From: DASPNH01 sp035626675
Lineage (GTDB): Bacteria > Desulfobacterota > Binatia > UBA1149 > CAITLU01
NCBI GenBank assembly: GCA_035626675.1
Contig: DASPNH010000091.1
Coordinates: forward strand, 1-64,000
DNA: 64,000 nt
Direction: 5' to 3'
Shown: positions 43,376 to 52,570 of the stretch, one piece after another
Layout of the letters: each line of letters begins with the position of its first letter
Numbering within the stretch: position 1 is the stretch's first letter
The notes under the pieces: generated by a model
Told to the model about the DNA's origin: nothing
Seen by the model: the letters and a program-made list of their open reading frames with translations, nothing else
The model's database searches: none
Program-made: the position numbers and the translations under genes

Positions 43376-45226
43376 CTACGGGCCGGCCAGAAGGAAGGGG
43401 AGTCGAAGGAGGACTCGCTCGCGATGGAAGGCGCGGGCGAGGGAGTGCACCTGCGCGGCCAGCTTCGTGTCGACGTCCAGTGCCAGCGACGTCTCGTCGT
43501 CGGAGATGCAGTCCTCGAGATTCGAGAACGACTGCAGGCAGTCGAGCAGGTTCCGCTCGTAGCCGTAGCGCTCGGTCGGATAGGTCTTGGTGGTGTCGAG
43601 CTCGGCCAGCACTACCGCCGCCTTGATCGCTTCGGTGTAGCCGCCGAGCTCGTCGACCAGGCCGAGCGCATGCGCTTCGGCGCCCGTGTAGACGCGGCCC
43701 TCTGCCAGCGCGTAGGCGCGCGCCATTTTCATTCCGCGCCCCTTGGCGACCTTGCGCACGAATGTGGCGTAGGTTTCGTCGACGTGGCTGGCCAGCAGCT
43801 CTTCGTCCTCGCGCGTGGTCTCCTGCGCGACGGAGTAGAGGCCGGCGCGATCGGTCTGCGTCACCGTGTGGAAATTCAGTCGCCACTTCTCGGAGAATCC
43901 CGACAGCTTGGGCAGGCCCGCCAGCACACCGATCGAACCGGTGATCGTGGTCGGCTCGGCGATGATGCGGGACGCCGCGGCAGCCACGTAGTAGCCGCCC
44001 GATGCCGCCGACTCGCCCATCGATACGACCACCGGTTTTTTCTTGTCGGTGCGCCGCACTTCCTTCCAGATCAGGTCGGAGGCGATCGCGGAGCCGCCAG
44101 GGCTGGAGATGCGAAACACCACGGCCTTGACGTCGTCCTGCTCGCGCGCCCAGCGGAACGCCTTGGCCAGCCGGCGCGGCGTGATGGTTCCGCCTTCGTC
44201 GGCGTCGTCGTCGTAGAGCACGATCTCGCCTTCGGCCTCGATCACCGCGATCTTCTCGTCGGGCGCTCCGGGGCCGCTGGCAGGATCGTCGCTCTTGGTG
44301 GCGGTGCCGTAGCGCGACAGCCTCAGCTTCTCGCTCGCGTTCCATTCCGTGCGCATGCGCGTTTCGTGATCGGCGGGATACGACAGCTTGTCGACCAGCC
44401 CGGCACGGCGTGCTTCTTCGGCAGTGAAGAGTCCGCGGCGCATCCAAGCCCGCACCTGGTCGGCACCGACGTTGCGCGCGGACGCGATGGTCTCGGCAAG
44501 ATGCGCGCGCAGGCTCTCTTCCATGGCACGCATCATCTCCAGGGTGGCGGGCGAGGGCCCGTCGGCTATCAGCGGCTCGAACGCCGACTTGTACTTGCCC
44601 GCACGCACCACCTGGAACTCGATGCCCAGCTTGTCGAGTGCCGAGCTCATGTACATCAGCTGAAAGACCGGGCCCGGAACTTCGAGGGTTCCGGTCGGAG
44701 TCATTTCGATGCTGCTGCCGGCGGTTGCCAGGTAGTAGTCCTCGGTGTCGGCCTCGCTCAGATGGAAGGCCAGGGGCTTGCCCGATTCGCGAAAGCGTAC
44801 GAACGCCTGGCGCATCTCGGCCACTGCGGCGGGACTGGCCATCAGGTCCTCGACCTGCACTACCAGGCCGTCGACGCGCTCGTCGCGCGAGGCACGTTCG
44901 AGCACCTTGACCAGGTCGGGAAGGTACAGGTGGCTGCGCGCGCCGAGCAGGCGGTTCACCAGCGCAAAGCGCGCATCCGGCGCGGTCTCGGCGACCACGC
45001 CGCCGAGCTGCATCTGCAGGAGCACGCTGTCGGCCACATCCGATTTCGCGTCCTGTGCCGTCAGCTCGTCGGCGCGGTCGTCCGACAGCATCATCGAGAC
45101 CAGGATCAGCGGAACGATGGTGACGAACAGGCCGATGGAGGCGAAGAAGAAACGGCCGGTGCGGTAGAAGCCGCGAAGAAGGCGCAGGAGAAGCCCGGGT
45201 CGGCGCTGCTCGTTCGGATCGGTCAT
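43376..45226 (-). CDS. sppA: Signal peptide peptidase SppA (67K type)
   Basis: 616 aa, the size of the E. coli-type SppA with two tandem S49 halves. An N-terminal membrane helix (about residues 22-45), the catalytic Lys in 'VVRAGKYKSAFEPLIADGP' in the first half and the catalytic Ser in SMGESAASGGYYVAA in the second, as in the cross-half Ser-Lys dyad. It cleaves residual signal peptides in the inner membrane. ATG 45226 is preceded by AAGGAGA; the frame is open to 45289 without a better start. Monocistronic, downstream of the GT39-like gene. Confidence 0.93.
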   Translation of the reverse strand: MTDPNEQRRPGLLLRLLRGFYRTGRFFFASIGLFVTIVPLILVSMMLSDDRADELTAQDAKSDVADSVLLQMQLGGVVAETAPDARFALVNRLLGARSHLYLPDLVKVLERASRDERVDGLVVQVEDLMASPAAVAEMRQAFVRFRESGKPLAFHLSEADTEDYYLATAGSSIEMTPTGTLEVPGPVFQLMYMSSALDKLGIEFQVVRAGKYKSAFEPLIADGPSPATLEMMRAMEESLRAHLAETIASARNVGADQVRAWMRRGLFTAEEARRAGLVDKLSYPADHETRMRTEWNASEKLRLSRYGTATKSDDPASGPGAPDEKIAVIEAEGEIVLYDDDADEGGTITPRRLAKAFRWAREQDDVKAVVFRISSPGGSAIASDLIWKEVRRTDKKKPVVVSMGESAASGGYYVAAAASRIIAEPTTITGSIGVLAGLPKLSGFSEKWRLNFHTVTQTDRAGLYSVAQETTREDEELLASHVDETYATFVRKVAKGRGMKMARAYALAEGRVYTGAEAHALGLVDELGGYTEAIKAAVVLAELDTTKTYPTERYGYERNLLDCLQSFSNLEDCISDDETSLALDVDTKLAAQVHSLARAFHRERVLLRLPFLLAGP

Positions 45227-45342
45227 GGGATCTCCTTCGGCTGTTCGCGGGAATGGGGCAGGCCGAACCGGCGGTTCGACAGAAGCCATTTCATTGCGGC
45301 GGACACGTTCGCCGCCAGACTTTCATGGACGGCTCGGCCGAA

Positions 45343-45362
45343 AAAAGCGCCTGACCCCTTTC
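45343..45362. repeat. Family A half-site
   Basis: AAAAAAGCGCCTGACCCCTTT: one arm of the GGGGTCAGG palindrome (as at 30587-30606) without its partner, just outside the stop of the GT39-like gene. Probably a decayed copy. Confidence 0.55.
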
Positions 45363-45366
45363 GCCG

Positions 45367-46755
45367 TCAGAACTCGACGATCTGGGGCTCGGCGCCTTCG
45401 ACGGTCTCGACGCCCACCGTGCGCGAGCGTCTCGCATATCGCATCGTGGCTCCGGCTGCAGCCGCCATGACGACGGCGAAGAAGGGCAGCAGCGCGCCTG
45501 CGGGGACGCGCCGAGCGGAGTTGGACAGGGCCACCCAGGCCAGCGGCAGCGTTTGCAGGATCCCGGCTGTTGCCAGCGCCAGGGCGGCGCGATCGCGGAG
45601 CGCCAGCAGCACCGCCAGCGCCACGATCATTGCAGCCGAAGCCGCCACGCCGAGCTTGTCGCGCGGCGTGTCGAAGTAGACGCGCTTGATGCCGTAGCCT
45701 GCGCGCGCGATCGCTTCGCCGATCGTGTGCTCCTCGGCGTAGGTCTTCCACGAATAGCGCGGAGCCCCCGGCACGTGCGCGCGCTCGTAGCTGTCGACCC
45801 ACAGGTAGTTGGGGAGATAGCCGTGATAGACCGGATCGCCCGCGTAGAGCATTCGAGGAACCCAGCTCGGTGCTGCAACGAGCAGGAAGACCGCCAGGCC
45901 GGCCGCGTACAACCCGAGCGGAAGGCGCGGAAGATCGGCGAGGTCTTCGTCATCCTCTTCTTCTTCCTCGGGAGCCAGCTGCGCGGTCCATGGCTCGTCG
46001 CCGTCGAAGTCGATGCTGGCCGCGGGTTCTTCCTCGTCGCCGTCGATGTTGCCCTGCAGCTGGCGGCGCACCGAGACCACGTCCTTGGCGACCATCGCCA
46101 CCGCCAGCGCGCCGGCGAGCAGGATGCCGTTGGTGCGCGTCAGGTAGGCAAGGCCGGCAAGAGCCGCGGTGGCAAGGAGCGCCGCGCTACCGCGCCGCCG
46201 AAGATACGCCATGGCGGTGCCGACGCAGGCAAGCGAGACGGCGACGTAGAGAGGCTCGGTCAAAAGACGCTCGGTGGCCAGGTCGAAGAGAAACGTGGAC
46301 TGATAGACGACGGTTGCCGCAACCAGCCCGGCGAGCGCGCCGCCGCACGATGCTCCGGCGGCAAACGCGATCCACAGCGATACCACGACCAGCGCGAGCC
46401 CGATCTTGGCGAGCGCCGGCGCGCCCACCAGCCCCATCGCCTCACCAGCCGCGAGCAGCGCCGGGTAGGCAGGCTGGCGGTGTGCGCGATCGGGACCGCC
46501 GGTCGGCTCGACGTACTGCATGGAGAAGTCGCCGCGCGCGAAGTCGTCGGCGATGGCCAGATAGTGCTCGCTGTCTCCGGCGACCAGGCGCCGGATGCCG
46601 ACCAGGCTCGAGGAAACCTCGTCGATGTAGGTGACGCCCTGGCTCCACAGCGACAGCGAGAGCATGGCCACACCGGCCGCACATGCGATGCCGTCGCTGT
46701 GACGGCGAACCATGCTGCGCAGGGCATGAGACAGATCGGCGAGACGCTGGCGCAC
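45367..46755 (-). CDS. GT39-like polytopic membrane glycosyltransferase
   Basis: About 462 aa with many membrane helices (at least nine hydrophobic segments). The first loop contains YIDEVSSSLVGIRRLVAGDSEHYLAIADD and GGPDRAHRQPAYPALLA, matching the periplasmic acidic loop of dolichol/undecaprenyl-phosphate-sugar glycosyltransferases of the GT39/ArnT-like clan. A charged cytosolic loop is rich in Glu/Asp (DEEEPAAS..., EEEEEDDEDL). It would transfer sugar from a lipid carrier in the inner membrane. The start is GTG 46755; the uncertain N-terminus sits 29 bases after the SMUG1 stop. Confidence 0.78.
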   Translation of the reverse strand: MRQRLADLSHALRSMVRRHSDGIACAAGVAMLSLSLWSQGVTYIDEVSSSLVGIRRLVAGDSEHYLAIADDFARGDFSMQYVEPTGGPDRAHRQPAYPALLAAGEAMGLVGAPALAKIGLALVVVSLWIAFAAGASCGGALAGLVAATVVYQSTFLFDLATERLLTEPLYVAVSLACVGTAMAYLRRRGSAALLATAALAGLAYLTRTNGILLAGALAVAMVAKDVVSVRRQLQGNIDGDEEEPAASIDFDGDEPWTAQLAPEEEEEDDEDLADLPRLPLGLYAAGLAVFLLVAAPSWVPRMLYAGDPVYHGYLPNYLWVDSYERAHVPGAPRYSWKTYAEEHTIGEAIARAGYGIKRVYFDTPRDKLGVAASAAMIVALAVLLALRDRAALALATAGILQTLPLAWVALSNSARRVPAGALLPFFAVVMAAAAGATMRYARRSRTVGVETVEGAEPQIVEF

Positions 46756-46784
46756 GACCCACCCATTATGCCTGTCGGGGCGCG

Positions 46785-47540
46785 CTAGGTCGCTACGCCG
46801 CGTGCAGGAAGTGCGATTCCGAGCGCGGAAAGTTCGCGCTCGACGCCGCCGGCCCAGTCGCGGTTCGCGGCCGGGCTGGCCGGGCTGGGATGGGGTATGC
46901 AGCCGAGCATGGCATCGGTGCCGGTCAGGACGCGCACGACCCGATCCCGCGCGAAGTGGCCGATGCCGACGACGTAGCGGGGGGAAAGGCAGGCGACGCT
47001 GGCAAGGAGCGCGCGATCGCACGCCGCGAACAGAGCGCTCTTCTCGGCGGGCGCGAGCTTGTCGGGCGTCCGGTTGCGGCCGCTGGTCTCGACGAAGACC
47101 AGCGGACAGTAGTTGAGGACGAAGAAGCGCTCGAAAAACCGTGCCGGCGTCTCGAAGCGCGCCTTGGCCCAGCCCCACAGCCGCGCGCCGCTGACCTCCT
47201 CGCGAGGGCAGTCGAAGCCGAGCACCGGGCGCTTGGGATGCTCGCGCGGCGGCTTGCCGATGGCGGTCTGGATTCCGAGCCAGTCGCGAACCAGCGGCAC
47301 GTGGCCGAACGGGACGCCGGTCTGGGTCATGCCGAACGGCCCCGGGTTCATCCCGACCAGCACGACCTCTTTCCTGCCGGCTCCGTACTTTTCGACGTAG
47401 GCCGCGTAACCAGGCCGCGCATACGAGAGCGGGTTGTAGACGCAGTCGACCTCACCGCCGAAGCGCAAGGCATCGACGGCGGCGGAGAGCTCGTCGGCGA
47501 TCTCGAGCAGAGGTGCGGCAGCGCGGGAGCGGGCGGTCAC
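46785..47540 (-). CDS. SMUG1-type uracil-DNA glycosylase
   Basis: 251 aa. The two glycosylase motifs are diagnostic of SMUG1, a family best known from animals and some bacteria: GMNPGPFGMTQTGVPFG...VRDWLGI (motif 1, with the catalytic Asn) and HPSPASPAANRDW (motif 2, with the catalytic His). It excises uracil and 5-hydroxymethyluracil from DNA to start base-excision repair. GTG 47540 overlaps the preceding LLM stop as GTGA, so the two genes are translationally coupled; the frame is open further upstream into that gene. Confidence 0.92.
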   Translation of the reverse strand: MTARSRAAAPLLEIADELSAAVDALRFGGEVDCVYNPLSYARPGYAAYVEKYGAGRKEVVLVGMNPGPFGMTQTGVPFGHVPLVRDWLGIQTAIGKPPREHPKRPVLGFDCPREEVSGARLWGWAKARFETPARFFERFFVLNYCPLVFVETSGRNRTPDKLAPAEKSALFAACDRALLASVACLSPRYVVGIGHFARDRVVRVLTGTDAMLGCIPHPSPASPAANRDWAGGVERELSALGIALPARGVAT

Positions 47541-48409
47541 CGCGGCGCGAACGCTTCCAACACGCGCCAGTCCGGCTGCGGCAGGCCCAGCGGATGAAGA
47601 GGCTGGATGCAGACGTGGTCGGCGCCAGCGTCGTGGTGCGCCTTGATGCGTGCGGCGATCGCCTTCTCGTCGCCCCACGCGACCACTGCATCGACGAGGC
47701 GGTCGCTGCCCATGTTCTGGAAATCGTCGTTGGTGAAGCCGAAGCGCTCCAGGTTCCTGCGGTAGTTGGGCAGGTCCAGGTACATCGCGATGGTGTTGCG
47801 GGCCACGCCGCGGGCCTTGGCGGGGTCCGTCTCCAGCAGCACCTTCTGCTCGGTGCAGACCCAGGCGCTGGGGCCGACGATCCCGCGCGCGAACGCGGTG
47901 TGCTCGGGCGGCACCAGGTACGGATGGACTCCCGCCGTCTTCTCGGCGGCCAGCGCCAGCATCTTCGGGTGCAGCGCGCCGATGACCATGGGCGCAGCAT
48001 CGGCCGGCGGCACGGCGGCGTACGGCGCACGCTCCATCGCATCGAGGTAGTCGCGCATCATCGAATAGGGCCGGGAGAAGTCATGGCCGCGCAGGCCCTG
48101 CACCAGCGGACGGTGCGAGACGCCGACGCCGAGCAGGAAGCGCCCGCCCGACTGCTCGGCCAGGGTCCGGCGTCCGGCGGCCATCGTCAGAGCATCACGC
48201 GCATAGATGTTGGCGATGCCGGAGGCGACGACCAGCGAACTCGTGCTGGCCAGCAGGAAGGAGGCTGCGGCGAAGACCTCGCGTCCGACGGCCTCGGGAA
48301 TCCACAGCGCGCCGTAGCCTAGCCGTTCGATCCGGCGGGCGGCCTCGGCGGCGTCGGCCGCCGGCATGGCATCGAGGAAGCACCAGACTCCGAGTTTTCC
48401 GATTTGCAT
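47537..48409 (-). CDS. F420-type LLM-class oxidoreductase
   Basis: 290 aa, a luciferase-like barrel. The opening GKLGVWCFLDAMPAADA and blocks RIERLGYGALWIPEAVGREV, LGVGVSHRPLVQGLRGHDF and GVHPYLVPPEHT match the TIGR03620 group of predicted F420-dependent oxidoreductases of Actinobacteria and relatives. The reaction is unknown. It overlaps the SMUG1 gene by four bases (GTGA). Upstream lies the restriction-modification island. Confidence 0.88.
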   Translation of the reverse strand: MQIGKLGVWCFLDAMPAADAAEAARRIERLGYGALWIPEAVGREVFAAASFLLASTSSLVVASGIANIYARDALTMAAGRRTLAEQSGGRFLLGVGVSHRPLVQGLRGHDFSRPYSMMRDYLDAMERAPYAAVPPADAAPMVIGALHPKMLALAAEKTAGVHPYLVPPEHTAFARGIVGPSAWVCTEQKVLLETDPAKARGVARNTIAMYLDLPNYRRNLERFGFTNDDFQNMGSDRLVDAVVAWGDEKAIAARIKAHHDAGADHVCIQPLHPLGLPQPDWRVLEAFAPR

Positions 48410-48482
48410 GGTGACCTCCTTGCTGGTGCGAAGCGCGATGATGCGAAGTGGATGATGCGAAGAACGAAATGGCTATGGGCGG

Positions 48483-49760
48483 TCACCCATTCGCTGCATT
48501 CGCGTGTTCGTCTTCCGCGTTGGCGTGGTCATGGTTCGAGCTCTGTCGTTTCAAATGCGCTGCGAGTGCTGCATCGAACCACGCAGGACGCCGGAGCGAG
48601 CTGGACCGTAAACGGGAGAGGAATCCAGCCGTGGCTTTTGCAGAAAGCGGCGTAGGTTCCAGTAGGAAACCGGTCAACGACGGTCGATTCTCAGCGAGTG
48701 GCCACATGCTGATTTCACCCGCTTCGTGGCGACCACGACCGAGATTCCAAGCTGCAGCAGGCCAGGGGCAACCGTGCGCCAGGGTACGATCCCATGAGTG
48801 ATCGTATTCTCCCGGGTTGCGCAGTCGGCGCCCGATCCATGCGGCGACAGGCACAGTGACGGCATTGCCCACCAGTTTCCAACGCGCTGATGAACGAGCC
48901 ACGAGCTCAGCCGGCTGTGTCCAATCCGCAGGAAATCCTTGCAGGCGTTCGGCATCACGAATCGACGGGGTGACCACGCTGCCGTCGGGCATTAAAATCG
49001 CCGGCGGCGAGGGAATCCCTACAGTCGAACCGCCCTTCAAAGTCGGGATCGAGTCGACTGCAGCGCCAAGACCTCTTGTCCCTTCAGTCCAGTAAAAACC
49101 GAAAGGTTTTTCGGGATCCGGGACATCCGCTGTAGGACGTCCTGCCTCGTCGGCAAACAGAACCGCACGTGGGTCGCTATCGAGCGAGGCGAGCAAAAAA
49201 ACTCTCTCTCTGCGTTGCGGCACACCGAACGCCAGTGAACTGACGGTGCGGTACGCCCAGCGATAGCCGAGCCTCTCGATCTGATCGAGAATGACCTCGA
49301 GCGCGCGACCACGATTCAGCCGCAGCATGAACGACACATTCTCGAGCAACACCCAACGAGGCCGATGACGCTTCGAGTTGAGTAAACGGAAGACCTCGAA
49401 GACGATGCCGGATGAATGCCCGTGAATCCCTTCCGTCCGTCCAGCCTGACAGCGGTCTTGGCACGGAAATCCACCGGTGAGCAGGTCGCAATCTCCCGGC
49501 AAACGTTCAAGTCGGCGCACGTCGGGGACGCAGGCGACACCGGGAAAGCGAGCTGTCAGGACAGCTGAAGCGGCATTGTCTATTTCGCACAGGAGTTCGG
49601 TTTCGTGACCGGCGCTCGACAGCCCCTTTTCGAGCCCGCCGATACCAGCGAACAGACCGACCGTCCGAAGACCCGGCTGAACGGGTGCAGTGACCTTTTC
49701 GATGCTCGGGATTGGAAGAAAGGCCTCGGACACCGCGGAATCGCGCCGGGTTAAACGCAT
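48483..49760 (-). CDS. DNA (cytosine-5) methyltransferase
   Basis: 425 aa C5-cytosine methyltransferase. Motif I RTVGLFAGIGGLEKGL, motif IV GGFPCQDRCQAG with the catalytic Cys, motif VI LLENVSFML, motif VIII/IX QRRERVFLLAS, and motif X near LVGNAVTVPVAAWIGRRL. The target-recognition part lies at about 225-330; the recognised site cannot be read from sequence. Motif IV has Asp-Arg-Cys where most enzymes have Asp-Leu-Ser. ATG 49760 has GGAGG ten bases before; an in-frame TTG at 49919 directly after vsr is possible. Base composition is more AT-rich than in the chromosome around it. Confidence 0.93.
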   Translation of the reverse strand: MRLTRRDSAVSEAFLPIPSIEKVTAPVQPGLRTVGLFAGIGGLEKGLSSAGHETELLCEIDNAASAVLTARFPGVACVPDVRRLERLPGDCDLLTGGFPCQDRCQAGRTEGIHGHSSGIVFEVFRLLNSKRHRPRWVLLENVSFMLRLNRGRALEVILDQIERLGYRWAYRTVSSLAFGVPQRRERVFLLASLDSDPRAVLFADEAGRPTADVPDPEKPFGFYWTEGTRGLGAAVDSIPTLKGGSTVGIPSPPAILMPDGSVVTPSIRDAERLQGFPADWTQPAELVARSSARWKLVGNAVTVPVAAWIGRRLRNPGEYDHSWDRTLAHGCPWPAAAWNLGRGRHEAGEISMWPLAENRPSLTGFLLEPTPLSAKATAGFLSRLRSSSLRRPAWFDAALAAHLKRQSSNHDHANAEDEHANAANG

Positions 49761-49920
49761 GGGAGAAACACCTCCGTTGGCGAATAAACGCCGAAAATAC
49801 GACTTTCGGGCACGGAGGTCAACGCATCGAGGCCGTCGGCGTTCATCCGGAAGGCAAAAGGCCACCGCCGACTTGCCGATGCCAGAGTTCGCCTCTGCAG
49901 AAAACGGCTCGCCAGCCAAA

Positions 49921-50391
49921 TCAGGCCATGGCCGAGAAAAATCTGATCAGCCGCGATTCCAACCGCGGAAGGTTCCGAATCTCGCACTCCCATATGATCA
50001 AGACACGGATTCCACGCCGCCTCAGTTCCGTCGCCTTTCGCCTATCGCGTTCGCGATTGGCCTCGAGTTTCCTCTCCCAGAACTCCCGCCGGACGACGGG
50101 GACGCGTCCTTGCTTGCCGCCCTTCGTCTTCGGACAGTTCCGGTGGCCATGCCAGAAGCATCCGTTGACGAATATCGCCCATCGTCGTGTCGCGTTGGAT
50201 AGGTCGGGTGAGCCGGGCAGACGAGCGTTGTTGAGACGATAGGGCTGGCCCACCCGCCGAACCATGCGTCGAATTTCCAGTTCAGGCGAAGTTCCCGACT
50301 GCCGGACAGAAGCCATCATTCGCGATCGTGTGCTCGCATCCACGATGTCTGCGGCTCGCGTGAAAAGCTTGCCGGCGATGTTCTTGGACAT
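49921..50391 (-). CDS. vsr: Very short patch repair endonuclease Vsr
   Basis: 156 aa. Matches Vsr: DASTRSRMMASVRQSGTSPE, YRLNNARLPGSPDL with the catalytic Asp, AIFVNGCFWHGHRNC and the zinc/structural Cys-His set, then VLIIWECEIRN. Vsr nicks next to T:G mismatches left by deamination of 5-methylcytosine, so it usually accompanies a cytosine methyltransferase, here the downstream gene. ATG 50391 overlaps the stop of the upstream gene (TGATG). Confidence 0.93.
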   Translation of the reverse strand: MSKNIAGKLFTRAADIVDASTRSRMMASVRQSGTSPELEIRRMVRRVGQPYRLNNARLPGSPDLSNATRRWAIFVNGCFWHGHRNCPKTKGGKQGRVPVVRREFWERKLEANRERDRRKATELRRRGIRVLIIWECEIRNLPRLESRLIRFFSAMA

Positions 50392-51107
50392 CACGCTACC
50401 CGCTGGGCAATCTCTCGAAGTACGTTGTCGATCGAGAGATCGGGAAGCCTTCTGACTTCATAGGTTGTCTGGTCGATCGGCCGTTTTGGCATGTAGAACA
50501 CCGCGGCGACTCCGTTGCAGTACGTGCGCAGGCTCGCCAAAGTGGTGCGTACTTTCGCCAAGTCGCTGTCGTTTGCGGCGCGAATCGCCCAGAAACTGAA
50601 ATATCCCGGCATTGTAGCGTCAACCCATTGTTGCAGGCTCGACATGGGTACCGGCTGCGCATGCGCCGCTTTGAAATCCACGGACGTGAGTGCGACCTCG
50701 CGAATTCGTTTGTGCAAATCGGCTGCGGCTCCCCTGGCCTTTCCGCGGTTTTTCGGGTGCGGCGGTGTCCCCAAGATCTTGACCTCACCACCTACCAGGG
50801 GCGTTCCGACCTTCGGATAGCAAATGTCCATGTCGATCTTGGCAAACAGTCGACTGTCCCGCTTACATCGGAAAGCGAATGGCTTCTTCGAAAGATTCTG
50901 TAAGAGCTGGACGATGAGGTCGTTGACGTAACGGGCTTTTGATTGATACCAGCCCGTCCCGTGACCACCTAGAGAGTATTCGGTGTCGAACTGCTCGACG
51001 ACTTTCAGGAAATGCGGCTCGACATCCGTCCATCGACACAAGCCTTCCTTGTCGACGAGGTCGGCCAAAGCCTCGAACGGCTCGAAGACGTGTTTGGAAG
51101 ATGCCAT
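50391..51107 (-). CDS. Candidate type II restriction endonuclease (Dcm/Vsr-associated)
   Basis: 238 aa, unrecognised as a named enzyme. Residues from RDSRLFAKIDMDICYPK to GGEVKILGTPPHPKNRGKAR show an Asp followed about 20 residues later by Glu-x-Lys, the PD-(D/E)xK arrangement of many type II nucleases. It sits first in a three-gene unit with vsr and a C5-methyltransferase and overlaps vsr by one base, the usual context of an R gene. ATG 51107 opens a well-behaved protein; the frame is open to 51290. More AT-rich than its surroundings. Confidence 0.7.
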   Translation of the reverse strand: MASSKHVFEPFEALADLVDKEGLCRWTDVEPHFLKVVEQFDTEYSLGGHGTGWYQSKARYVNDLIVQLLQNLSKKPFAFRCKRDSRLFAKIDMDICYPKVGTPLVGGEVKILGTPPHPKNRGKARGAAADLHKRIREVALTSVDFKAAHAQPVPMSSLQQWVDATMPGYFSFWAIRAANDSDLAKVRTTLASLRTYCNGVAAVFYMPKRPIDQTTYEVRRLPDLSIDNVLREIAQRVA

Positions 51108-51338
51108 TGCGTGACGCCTCGTCCTGCATCGGTATGAATCCGTTCGGGCCATGTCAATTGCGAGCATCATCAACCCTGCGTTCGAGCGACACAGATCCGA
51201 TTGGGTTCGCGGTGTCCTCCGACGTTGCCCGACTGTTTCTGATCTGAGGGACCGCTCCGGCGTGTGTGCGCGGCTACCGGTCGCCCGCATTGCAGGGACC
51301 TAAAACGTGTTCTAAGACGCGCGGCGACGGAGGACGCG

Positions 51339-52556
51339 ATGAATCTCAGCTACAGCGCAGCCTACGAAGACTTTCGCGCCCAGGTCCGCGCCTTCCTCGA
51401 CGCCGCCTGGACCGCCGAGGACCGCTCCCGCCACGGCGGCAACGAGGTCCTGATCGGGCGCATCGCACGGCCCGACGAGCGCGTCACCGAGTTTCGCAAG
51501 CAGGCGATCGAGGCGGGCTATCTGTACCGCAACATCCCGCGGGAGTGGGGCGGCGGCGAGCAGAGCTTCGATCCGCTCAAGTCGGCGATCATCCGCGAGG
51601 AGTTCAAGCGCGCCAGGGCGCCGCGCGAGATGGTGGGGCAGGGGCCGTCGATGCTCGTGTTCACGCTTCTCGAGCACGGCACGCTCGAGCAGAAGAGCCG
51701 CTTCATCCGCGACACGCTGCTCGGAAAGCTGCTCTGGTGCCAGGGCTACTCCGAACCGGGCGCCGGCAGCGACCTTGCTTCGCTTCGCACGCGCGCCGAG
51801 CTGGACGGCGACTGCTGGGTCGTCAACGGCCACAAGATCTGGACTTCCAACGCCGACGAAGCCGACTGGATGTTCGCGCTCGTGCGCACCGAGCCCGAGG
51901 CGCCCAAGCACGACGGCATCAGCTACATGCTGCTGGACATGAAGACGCCCGGCATCACGGTGCGGCCCCTTCGCCAGATGACCGGCGAGTCCGACTTCAA
52001 CGAGGTTTTCTTCGACAACGTGCGGGTGCCGCGCGGTGCGCTGGTGGGCGAGCGCGGCAAGGGCTGGATCGTCAGCCGCTCCACCCTCAAGTACGAGCGC
52101 GCCCTGATCGGCGACACCGACATCAACCGGCGCACGCTCGACGGCATGGTGATGCTGGCGCAGGCCGTCGAGCGCGGCGGCAAGCCCGCGATTCAGGACC
52201 CGGTCATTCGCGGAAAGCTCATGGAGATGGAGTGCCGCCTTGCTGCCGCCGAGTTCCACTCGATGCGGCTGCTGACGATGCAGGCGCGCGGGCAGGACGC
52301 CGGCCTTCCGGCCATGGTGCCCAAGCTGTACGGCACACAGCTCACCTATGACATCGCCCGCCTGGCCATGGACATTATGGGCGACGGCGCGTCGCTGGCG
52401 CCGGGCGAGTCGAACGCGCCGGCGATGGGAATGTTCGTGCACGCCTATCTCTGGTCGCTCGGCATCCTGATCGCGGGCGGCACCGCCAACATCCAGCGCA
52501 ACATCGTGGCCGAACGCGGCCTGGGCATGCCGCGCGACCCCGCGCAGAAGCGTTAG
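51339..52556 (+). CDS. Acyl-CoA dehydrogenase (first of a pair)
   Basis: 405 aa FAD-dependent acyl-CoA dehydrogenase. Characteristic blocks: CQGYSEPGAGSDLASLRTRAE (FAD/substrate), VNGHKIWTSNADEADWMFAL, and GGTANIQRNIVAERGLGMPR at the C-terminus. It introduces an alpha-beta double bond into an acyl-CoA and passes electrons to ETF. ATG 51339 has GGAGG six bases before. A second, shorter homologue follows 14 bp downstream; such pairs form alpha2beta2 enzymes for steroid side chains or branched/aromatic acyl-CoAs in Actinobacteria and Proteobacteria (family knowledge; substrate inferred at best). Confidence 0.92.
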   Translation: MNLSYSAAYEDFRAQVRAFLDAAWTAEDRSRHGGNEVLIGRIARPDERVTEFRKQAIEAGYLYRNIPREWGGGEQSFDPLKSAIIREEFKRARAPREMVGQGPSMLVFTLLEHGTLEQKSRFIRDTLLGKLLWCQGYSEPGAGSDLASLRTRAELDGDCWVVNGHKIWTSNADEADWMFALVRTEPEAPKHDGISYMLLDMKTPGITVRPLRQMTGESDFNEVFFDNVRVPRGALVGERGKGWIVSRSTLKYERALIGDTDINRRTLDGMVMLAQAVERGGKPAIQDPVIRGKLMEMECRLAAAEFHSMRLLTMQARGQDAGLPAMVPKLYGTQLTYDIARLAMDIMGDGASLAPGESNAPAMGMFVHAYLWSLGILIAGGTANIQRNIVAERGLGMPRDPAQKR

Positions 52557-52570
52557 GCAGGGAGCGAGCG

